From positions 48,989,433 to 49,053,432 of the forward strand of contig NC_091931.1 of the NCBI RefSeq assembly GCF_041260155.1: a stretch of DNA of 64,000 nt, written 5' to 3'. Below, piece by piece: positions 35,132-47,100 of the stretch. The number at the start of each line of letters is the position of its first letter. Within the stretch, counting starts at the first letter, position 1. This DNA comes from Ptychodera flava (lineage: Eukaryota; Hemichordata; Enteropneusta; Ptychoderidae). Both the position numbers and the translations under genes were made by a program. The notes beneath the pieces were generated by a model. The model saw only the letters and a list, made by a program, of their open reading frames with translations. It had not been told where the DNA came from and searched no databases.

Positions 35132-38100
35132 CTGTAATTGGAGGAAACAATGCATAAGTGTCTCAAACTTCTGACGGTCAAACTTACTGATGGTAGGGAA
35201 TATCACAGAGGTGCACTGAACCTCAAATTGTCAAACAAACTGATTTGAGAAAAGAGTAGCATATCGAACACACATTTGTCAAAGATAATACATATGACAT
35301 ATCACTGAAGGGATAAAACACACATTTGTCAAAGTTAACAATTTCAGGAAATGACAAAGTAGAGTAACACTGGATCAATAAATACACCTCATAAAAAGAA
35401 GTTACAACACTGGGCTAGTGAGGATAAGATGAGAAAACAAACAGGGTTTTCATGATTAAACTAGGAAAATCAAGATAAACAATGGATAAAAACACTAGAA
35501 ATGGGGTGAGTTGTTGGTTTCAGAAAATAATGAATATCAAAATGTCAACACTTCAACTTTATGGTATTTCTTATTGTAACATTCACCGTAACATCACTGC
35601 CTCACAATACAATATCATAACTATGTTGTCCTTTTAGTTTGGAAATACTTGTATAAGTAAGGTACATAGAACATTACAGTAATTTGAAATATTTTACATA
35701 TCTCTTTTTCTCTTTGAAAGAATGCAGCTTTTTTCAAATGGAGAAGAAGCCTTAATCATTTATAATGTGGTACTTATGTACGACTTTTGAGGACATGAGA
35801 TTTACCATCAAACAAAATACATCACATAATGTACTGGCTTCAGTGTCAACAACAAAGAACTCCATAAAAAGCTAGATGAATAAGACTGGCTGAGAACTCA
35901 CCAATCCAATCACAACTAAACAAGTGGCTGCAAAGAATAAACCCCACCACAGCTGAAGATCAGTAGCCTGTGAAGGAAATGTTAAAAACATTACAGCAAG
36001 CAGAACAAGTATGAAACAAAGCTCCTTTTTATGAATAAAGTAATGACAAACAGTTGCACAGAAAGTTGCAGGCAAAGACTTTGTGCATAATTCTGTATCA
36101 CAGTTTCTTTCGAATCTTAATATTGTAAAGCAGTTCAAACATTTCTTTCAAATTACGTATGACAGTAATAATCACAGGACAATCTGCTTTCATAATTTGC
36201 AAACTTTTACTACTGCAAAAATTCAAAAGGCTAATTAATTCAATTAATATTTTTTTATAACATAAGTTTTCTATGTTAATAGTTCTTTTGAAGCAAAACA
36301 TGTATATTATTGCAATTCACACAAATGGTCTTGCTCTATGCAGCATCATGGTCTCACACATAGCATTTGTATTTTTTCTGTACTACAGTAAGTTCTCAAA
36401 CACAAACACTATCTACCCCAATTTTTGATGCCATACATTCCTTTTGGCAAGTTTTAGAGCAGATTAGGCCTGGAAACACTCATGGTCTGCCTTTAGCACC
36501 TTGGGGTAAAGAAAAGCTTCATCTTTTCAGCAAGTGTAGTAATGTTAGGACTGACCATTTCATTTGTAAGAGGTATTTCATAATAATCAAAGGTCAATAA
36601 ATACTGACTGACTGTGTTACCAGGGTCTGAATAATTCACAGCATATCTAAACACACAAAATTTTAAACTTACAGATTTGCAAAGTTTTCCAGTTCTGTTT
36701 TTTCAACGACGGAGTTTCCTTCACAACCGCCACCGGTTCCATTTCCGATGTCATTATCTAAGGCAACACCTGTAGAAAAAACGACAAAGACAAAGTTTTA
36801 TCATAAGATAACAAAGTTTGAAATTTAGTATCTATATATATGGCCCTAAATGATGATCATTCTGCATCACAAGAGAACAGCTACGATCACATGATTACGT
36901 CAGTGACATCTGTTCCGTGTTTTGTCCAGGCATGATGACTTTTTCGCAGTTTCCTTGACACATGTATGTTTCTTTTTCTGTTCTAAAGTTTTTGGGTTAT
37001 AGTATACAAGCCTTTATTATATCCCTCAAAACCGTGTCTGGGATTTTCTTTATATGCCTTTGTGTTTTTTTAAATGCGCTCTTAAAGGTGTTAGATGAAG
37101 GTGCTTTTCAAGGAATTTTATTATCACGCCATATAATTTGAATGGAGCCTCCGGGAAAAAATCGCAGACACGGTTTTGAAGGATATTGTCAAGGCTTGTC
37201 AATGAAGAAATTCTAACCGGAAATCTTGCAGCGTGTTTGCATAAGGCGGGAAAAACCGGTTTTTTTGAAGCTTCAGTAAAACGCTTGTCACGTGACTCTT
37301 ACGCAAATAATGACCGTGTACTGTGCTTGGTCGGATAGCTCTATATCAGGGCCTTTCAGAAAATGTATACTTTATTGGGGTTTTGGGACGTGTTCAATTG
37401 AGAAAAAATAAAAACTGAAAGTGTCTAAAAGGTATTTAGCTACCTTAAGGTAGAATGCGCCTCGGGGCCAGATATTCGGACTCTACATTTCTACTATTCT
37501 TTTCTGATCTACCACTTTTGGGGGTTCATTTTAAGGCTCTTGGAGAAAAAAACTGTCACCGTCTTAGTTTTTTAGAAAATCTAAAATGTTATTTTTACCC
37601 CACAGTGTTCATACAGGGATGGAGGACATTTTGCATTTCAAATATTGCAAAATGTTGAGTAATTTGTATCACTAGTTCCACTAGTGACACGATTTTTATT
37701 GTTGATTTGGTAAGAAAATGGTTGAAAGTGTCATTTAGGAAAGTTTGAGCAAAAGTTTGAGTCTTTCAATTTCAACGCACATACTATCTTAAATGAATAA
37801 TTGACGAAATTGTAATTAAATGACTTACTGAGCACATCGTAATCTGAACCCCAATACCCCTCCCCCAACAAAATAAATTTATGCAATATGTTCATACGTG
37901 TTTCAACACCAGACAGGTTTTTTAACAACATATATCCCAACCCAAAGTGTAAACAGGGATTATATATCCTAAATATCCAGAGTTTCCATAACTTGACCTT
38001 TGCATGTCTTTCAAATTTGTACACAACAACTGAAATGGAGCTGAACATAGTCTCTCCTAATAACACAGAGAGTTTGGTTTGTCATCTGTACATGTAACTT

Positions 38101-41100
38101 ATCCACGGGTTTAAATACAGTAAGTCAATTCTACACATGATATGCTCTAAACCTTTGACAAAATTCTTTTCAAATCGGTAATAATAACCTGTACTTGAAA
38201 AATGAGGATGAAAGAACAATTTTGTTTAAATATACAAAGTGATTATGTGTTTCTCAATTTGCAGAATATTACAGTACTCACCATAATGTACTAGATTTAA
38301 ACCTTCATTCGGAGCTAAAGCGCTGTCTTCTATACAGTAAATACTATAGTTAAATATCAGCAAGTATACAATTGGGACTGAAGACGCCGCTGCAGCTAAA
38401 AGCCAGACCAGGGTCAGGATGTAGTTGAGGAATATGAACTGGAAATCAGAAAATAAAAGTACAAATGACACATTGCTAATTTGATTAGAACTGATACCAG
38501 TATAACTTTGACAAATTAACTTTCAACGCTACATGTATCAGACAATAAGTTTCAGAGACTACATTTAGATGTTTGACAGAAACATGACAAAGAATGATGT
38601 ATACTTTAATATAGATGTTTTGACCAAAATGGAAAAAATTAACAGATGCATATTTCAATATTGTCAGACAAACGTGAACAAAGTTCAAGTTCATGTTTTC
38701 TGGATCAAAGTGTGAGTAAGAGTTAAGACTATGTTTTGACAGGGTTAGATGTATTCAAAATATCTGACTTCAAGGATCTGCAATGTAAGTGAGACTGTTA
38801 TTGTATGGAAAAATACACTTCCCCAGGAATTACACTTTACAGAAATACACAGACAGAGACCTACAGACATGCACATGTATAAATAAACCTGGTAATGACA
38901 GAGGCACCGTTGGGTGCTTGCTACAGCACTAGGGCACCAAAAATTAAAGCAAAAAAAAACCCACAATAAAATTGGACACTTACAAAAGCATTACAGATAT
39001 ATCCTCCGCAGACTACAGTTTCTCCGCCATATACTTGTGTTTTGGCTTTATACGTTGACAGGAAACTGAGGACCAGTAAAATAATGGCCCAGACACCCAT
39101 GAATGCTGTCACACCGATAATTGTCCAGTATAGGTATAACTTTCTGAAATGAACAACAGGAAGAAAATTATTGTTCTCTTTACAATTTGATGAATATTTC
39201 ATGTATACTGTCCTGGTAGATGTGATCTACAAACTTAATCAAAGCAGTACTTTCATGGCCTTTAATGAAAAAGAGTATAATGTAAAAAGTATTTTTTCCA
39301 GTTCAGATATGGAAATAACTAAAACTAGTATATCATGACTTTTTCACTCAAATATAAATGCATCTTGCAAATATCATCATCATTTGCACAAAATAGAAAA
39401 CAGGGCTAGAAACTCGTTAACTACATTTGAACACTGCTGGACTAACATTTTATGAAAAATATGTTCAGACAAAAAATGAGAAATTGTCCTAACAATTTTC
39501 ATGTTTGAATTTCTTAAGAATTTTCACAAATCAAAATTAAATCACCTTTAGAAACCTATCAATAAACCCTCAAAGCTATTACACCAGCATTTTTGGAAAA
39601 GTGTTTTTTTTACAAAACATGACAAGATTGGACCTAAAAATTTACAAATCAAAATTTCATCATCATTTGGACATATGATAATCAGATCATCCTTAAAAAC
39701 CTTAAATCCAAATTTGATACCTATCAGATAAGTGATACCTGAAGAGAAGAATTTTGACAAAAATATTCTCAAAAATATAAATATGCAAATTGTTTTAAAT
39801 TTTTATGAATGAACCAGTAAAATTTCCCACTAGTTACATTGTTATTGATAACTTGGAGTCTAGATTTTACAAACTGTCCACAATATTGGCATTACATGAT
39901 ACAGGCAACCTGTGGTGACAGAACAAATTTAGAAGAAAGCAAAAAAGAAACTGTATGCACAGCAAAATACCCCAGAATGTTCTCGTATGTCTTCGCTGCA
40001 ATATCAAAATAAATTTCCATACTGTCAAAAGTAGTAATAGCTACTTCAAGGAACTGTTCAATTATTCTTCCTAGCCTAATCATGGTAAATGAAAGACCAT
40101 GAACTTTTTAGAAGCAAATTATTCATTTTATTTGATTTTTAGTACTCACAATGTTTCAAAGTTTGTATCTGCTGCTCTTTCAGCACAGTCACAGAGGTAC
40201 AGATCGTAATCAGAAAACAGCTTGCAGGTTGCATCGAGTGCGTAGAGGCCACAGCCACAGAACAGACCAACACCTACAGCTAGGACAATGGTGGCTATCA
40301 GTGATGCAAATGGCGTCAGAGCTAGGCAGTCAAAACACCCTGCAAGATGAAAGAAAGGTTAATATCATCATCAAAGTTAGATCATATGTAAAGAGCACTG
40401 ATATAAATGTGTACGGCATTGTAATTCGGAAGAGCAATAACAAAAATACGTGGTTAGTTTGTACCTTAATTTCAACTAATTGTTTTTATGCTGACAGAAT
40501 AGGAAATGGTTACCTGGCTGAAAACTCTCATGTGTGATACTTCCCGTGAAAATTCCTGAATGCTCACAGAAGACATACATGTTTATTCAAACATTCATCA
40601 AATATTTGAAATACTTAACAGGTATGGTACATGTGTACAACGTACTCATTTTGAGGTTTCTGTAGTAAATGAAGTTTTTACCGTAATGTTTTTTGGTAAT
40701 TTTTGTCGACAGAATTTCATAGGGATACATGTACCTACCATTTTGAAATTCAAATATTTTATAAATTTTAGGTAATTTGTTTCCCTGGTACTAAAATATA
40801 TTAAATGACCCACGAATTTTATTGTATATTTTGATTCTAAATTCAAGGATAAAAGTAAGGGTGCACCATGCAAAGTTTGGTACCAGAGACAAAAATTAAC
40901 TAGCATTTACCGATATTTGAAATAAAAAATGGCTGCCATCCCTACGTTAACTTTATAGGAAAACTAAAATTTTTGATACTAAGACAGTGAGAATTTTTCT
41001 TACTCAAAGAGTTTTAAAACAATCCCTCACAAGTGGTAGATCAGAAAAGAATTGTAAAGATTCAAGAGTCACAATATCTGTCCCTGAAGCATATTAAACG

Positions 41101-44100
41101 GCTAAACCATGCTGCAGTCAGCTATTTGACAGAAGCCAAATTTTTCATCTCAAAGTAAGAACTGTTACTGTGAGTCGTTCCAATTTCTTCGAGTCCTTCT
41201 ATTTCCTTCACATCGCACTGTGACATTTTCAGACTCTCATTATAATAATATTAAGATGAGGATTATAATAATAGCACAACTCAACTAGGTATTTCTCATT
41301 GTTTCTGATGTCAGTCAGCCTCTGTGTCAGTTTGTTGATGTCAGTATATGTAACACTTGTCTTGATAATTGTCAATTATTTAATTTATTCTTCCGGGAGC
41401 AAAGAACAAGGAAACTTGGGTGACCTACATTGATGTCACAGAAATTTGACCTGATGCAACCGTTGGCATTATAGCTCACTGCTGTTGAATTACAACTCTG
41501 AAAGTACGGTTGGAAGTTACAGAGACTATAATGTAATGGCTATACTATGCTATCAATCATTGTGAGTTTGGAGATAAAGCAATACCTTAAAGGTATCAAT
41601 GATTTTCTCACTATTTTTTGTTCCTAATGTTAAAATATAGTTTCTTGCTTTAACCCCAAAGCATGCTAGGCACACAGTTTTCCACTTGTCGACTCAGCAT
41701 TGTTATTGTTGACAAGTGAATTCTGGTCTCTGAACTTAGAAATCAAATGTAGACAATAACAGGAAATTTTGCACTGTCACCATACAAGCTGTTATTGAAT
41801 GATCTTAACTAGTATGTGTGTCGACATTTTTTGGGGGTGTAGAAAAAGAAATTCCAATTGATAACAATACAAAAATAGTGGAACGATAATCATCTTAAAT
41901 AATTAGAGTTACTGGCTGTTATGAATACATGTCAAAATCGCTCAATAATCATAGCATGCTACATGCACATGTGTATGATGAACAAACCAATTTTGTTATT
42001 ACTGTATGAGATCCACAGACACATACCAAGGTAAATTCAGTGGTCCCATAGCCAGTTGATAGTCCAATAGCAATTGCAATTTATCTATCTGACAATGACT
42101 GACATGTGTGGTGTAGGATGGAATGACGCTTCATACTATTCTACCAAGTAAATTGGCCATTAAAAGTCTCCATAACTTCCAATTTTACTTGCTCTAATTG
42201 TCAACTGAGGCTTGCCCTTGAGTCACTGGAATACCAGAATCACTTCAAGTTGGAGAACAGCCAGATGATGACAAAATTAAAGTTACATATGTCTGGGAAA
42301 GATTTTGATTTGAATTTTGGCCAAGAAATACCAGCTGCACATCAGCTGAAAATATCAAAATATACCTTCAACTATTAGATAAAATTCAGAGGGTAGCATC
42401 TAACTACGGCTACATAAGCTGTTGTGAAATTTTCAACTTTTTGGCATTTCTATCGGGTATGAGTAAAAATTTGTGACATCTCTAGACATTGACTTTTGAT
42501 AGAACAGAGGATTTTGAATGTCAGGAAATGTATGTTGCGACTGTTATCTGGATGCCTGTAAGTTTGCAGACAGTACAAAGTTCATGTAAAGAATTGCAAA
42601 TATGATTGTTTTTCACAACTACAGAGGCTAAGGCAAACAATCGCAAAGTTTAAATTCCTATGTTGATATGGAAAATATATATGGACAGCATTTAGATATT
42701 GAGGATTTACAACACAGCAATATCAGCTTATCAGACTTGATGTAAATAATGATTATGCCACCAGTACTTGCTTGTTGGTTATCTTTCAACTTTGACCCCT
42801 AGACTATCACGTTCAAATTTACTGAACTTCTACTGTACAGGCACTACTTCAACATATACTACTACAACTTTTTAATTATTTAATCATTCTACTCATTTAT
42901 CTTTTTTATTTTCATTTATATTTTTTTAATTTGAAAACAATCTTGCAAGGCAAATAGCTGCAGTTTTCATCTCAGAATTCACAGAATTGTTGAACAACTG
43001 AAATAGAAAACACCTATTTTCTTCAAAGTTTGGAACTTCCCCTAAAAGCCAACATTTTGGTTCTGTCTGACCCAAAAATCCTTGTAACTGTAATTCTCTC
43101 GGGAATTGAACATGTTTTTAGTGATATTTGGTGAAAATTTGCTATTTTCAACTCAAAATCAGTTACCTAGGAAATATGCGACATACTAATAGACATGATC
43201 ATGATCTTTCCAACTGAAAATACCCAATACTGAATTATTTTTTATGGTGGTAAAACCTATTACTTCCATTATGATTATCATTATTTTCATTAATTATACG
43301 ATAATTATACAGTTGTTTTAAAAAGTGGAGATGGGGTTTGTAATATTGAGACTGAAACAGTAAAATTCCACAGTAACATGACTCATTCTAATGGTTTCAG
43401 GTGAGTACATGTTTCAACCTGTGGTTATGTAACCACTCCATGCAAGTATGTACTGGTGTGCATGTACCTGTATTTTATGGTTGGACATTTTTGTCTAGCT
43501 TCCACACTCTGCACACTGTTGAATTTCTTTAGGGTACTATGAACAGAAATAGTAATGCTCATTCTCAGCCTAGTATTTATATGCTCATTTTGAGTATAAT
43601 AACACTGAGTTTTCCCATGTTCAAAGCCAAAAGTGAACCACACTGACAATAACCTTGCTCTTTCTTTGTTTCAGGAATGTTTTACTTCCAGTGCTCTTTT
43701 CAACTTATGGTAACGATAATAATCAGGGTCATTGTGAAATCATTTTCGGATTTAGAAGCAAATTACCCTGATGTCACAATTATATGAAATTCATAGTTAC
43801 CCAAAGTTTCTCTGTTAACTTTGAGGATAAAACATTTCTTTCAATTTTTGTAAAAACAACACAGAGACACTTCAAGATCAAACCCGTTATCCAACAATGT
43901 ATTCTTTCCAGTATGAACATATCAAATGTGTCACTGTCAATGACAGTTTGAATAGGAAAGAAACTCAAATTTCCTCTTAAACATTAAGGAAAACAGCAAT
44001 AACTAAGATTAATTATTTTAATATTAGGTCATCCGTTCTACAGAAAATTTAAGTCAGTCAAAGAATAGAAATTTTAGCAAACCCAGAATTTACAAATGAA

Positions 44101-47100
44101 AACTTGAAATTTCAATCCATTTACTTTCAAAGGTTTTCCCCTTTTTGTACATCAACCATTCCACCTACACTTGACAAAAAAATAGTACCGTAAAGAGGTA
44201 AGACAGATTAATTTTATTCATAATTTTTGTCTTAATTGAAAAAGACATACAAATTGTACTTCATATGTTCACTTCACCTGAGATACTTAACCAACTATGT
44301 TCTCCTTGGTGACTAGACCATGCAAAGTTAATCTTTTTGTCAGCACAACATAGGTCGCACAGGTCAGCCTTACAACATAAATTGTAGGTTGTACAGGTCA
44401 GCTATACAACTGCTCATTTTGAAGTGATCAGGTCATGGCCTTACAGAGCCAGAAGTCAATCACTGAGTACAGCATCTTCCTGAAAGCATGAAGTTCTAAG
44501 CACTCCTGAAACATTAAACCTGATCACAGTGGGAAATGTAACATGTTGAATGCTCCATTTCACTGAGCACATCTACCTTATCAAACAATATCTGATAATG
44601 GGTATTGCAGATATTTTGTTTATCCATCAGCATATGTTTTCCTAACCTGTAGCTAAAATTAACTAACCTTTCACTTAAAAAGCTTGAACAAAGAAACAAG
44701 ACGCTTGACTTCACACTTACAAAGGACCAATACACATACCAAGGACCAATAGGAAAGAAGTGAACCACGAATTCCAAAGATTCTGGTTGATTTTTTGAAC
44801 CACAAAAATGACTGCAAATTGCTACACATCTTATGGATCTTAGGGACTGCACGACTGCACGTATTTTTATTACTCCTTTATCAGATATTTGGAGTGCTCA
44901 GAGAATTTACTTCGCTGCTTGTATTGGTGTGTCTATTGTGTGCTGCATACCAAGATTCCAGCACTGGCATATTTTTGAAGTTTGTCATAAAATATTATTA
45001 AGAGCGGCACCTTTCCATGTTTACAATTCATTACGGCCCTGACACAGAGAACTCAGTTTTTTGATGTGCATATGTTGATTTCATTTCCGGGATTTACGTC
45101 ATCAGCTCCTGCTGTAAACACTCATGGAATTGAAGTGGTTTGGGGGTTTCCGGGATTCCAGTTGAACTACTCAAATTAAAAGTTTGTTCATTACAGATGT
45201 GTTGCAATATCACTGTCCTTCCACCCATCAACTCTATTGACAACATTTCAGAATTATTTACGGAAAATGTTGAAGAAGGAACCTAATTTGTCTCTTTCAG
45301 TGTTTTGGGTTATCATGATCCTGGTGAGTAATATTTCTGAAATGAGCTGTACCTATGGCAACCACTGATAAGGACTGAGCAAGTACAATTATATCGCTGG
45401 AAACTGTGACCCCTGTGTCAACTGTTGATCTGAGAGTCAATGCACAAGATAATTTGACTGATAAGTCAGTAGACAATAAAATGTTTAAATATAAATTACA
45501 CATGACAGGCCCACTATTTCACTGTTATTTTTAATACTGTTTTTAATTCACTCACTCAGACAAGCACAGTTGCCACACCTCAGATAATATCAGTATTACA
45601 GTGGGTGTACAGTCTGATAGTCCATTTTATCATGCAGGGAAAAGATGGGGCTGCAGTAACATGTACTTTGGCCAAACTATATCAGAGCTCCAGGAAATAG
45701 TTGATAAAATCCTGTATAATTGGACAGCATCATGCAATACTGGTACCAAAACAATGCCTCAGACATGAAATGTGTCACCATTTTTTTTCCCCGCAGTTTA
45801 CCTCAAGAAACTAAACACCCTCCTGCATTATTCTTGAAGAAACTAAATATTAACCTTAATAGTAAACAATGATTACTTCTTATGATTGTTCAATTTTAGT
45901 GACAAGAAGTACCATGTTGACATATGATATCAATTAGTACATGTGTACTCTGTAGAATGCCCCTCAGGGACAGATATTAGGACGCTTCAGATTTTTCACA
46001 ATAACTGTCTGGTCTACTACTTGTATGAGTTCATTTCCAAGATCTTGGAGTAAATGTACTTTTCACCAACTTGTTTTTGTGAAAATCAAAAATTTAATTT
46101 TTTCTCCCAGAGTTAACACAGGGATGGCGGCCATTTTGAATTTCAAGTGCAGACCTTTAATGTTCTAAGGACAGCGATCACTCCACTCGCTTACAACTTG
46201 CACAAACAAAAGTCAAGGAGTGCTATTTTCTACTCGCATAGACCTCAATCAACTTGTACACCAGCAAGTAATAATAATTTATCATTTGTGAGTGTATACA
46301 TGTAATTTATGAAAAATTGCTGTTTTGTTTGGCATAAGTGAGTTGTTAAACATGTAAAACTCTTACGGGTTCATGCTTTATTTTTTAAATCAAATTTTTA
46401 TCAACTCGTCTTTGTTTAAACATAAAATTCTAAAAACATAATATGGGTTTGTCTCCTCGGAATCCAAAACATAATGTTTATCAAAAGTTTGATCATTTTT
46501 CACTTGCCTTGCTCTTTTCAAGGAAGCTGTTAAATCAGTCACCTATCACTCACCTAGATGATTTCAGGGGAGTGAATTTTAGCTCTCCTGCCATTTTCAA
46601 AATCTATGCCCTGAAGAGTCAGTCAATGTTAGGTTAATTATAACTCCAATAGCACAACTTGCAAGGTGACCCCTTTATTTTTTAATTCTTGATTTTGAAT
46701 GACAGACAATAGTTTAAACTTTTGTTCTTTTAGGAAAGTTTGATTCTAGCAAAATTTAAGGCAAGTACAACCTTCACGGAAAGAAAGTGAAGCTTGTTTC
46801 AATTCAAGAGTTTTCAAAGATTTTTTTCAAATAAGAAAATTATCATCTCTGGACTGTTTTGGTTGTGATAAGTGATTCATTTCACTGTGTTAGATAGAAG
46901 TATGTTTTTACTATGGTATGGGGAACAAAGTGCATTAACTTTGACACTGTTGTAACAAATTTTGAAATGTCTTTAAAATAACAAGTACATGTATAAGTAC
47001 ATTGTTCAACATCTTAAAAGTCAATAAATGTGTTCTGAATAAAAATATAACTCCGAGGCATGTTTATTGAAAGAACAGCTTTCAAAAGAATCCAATGAGA

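Noticed and set aside
40151-40537. 128-codon plus-strand frame
   Set aside because: Mostly antisense to M6 exon 2, then runs into intron.
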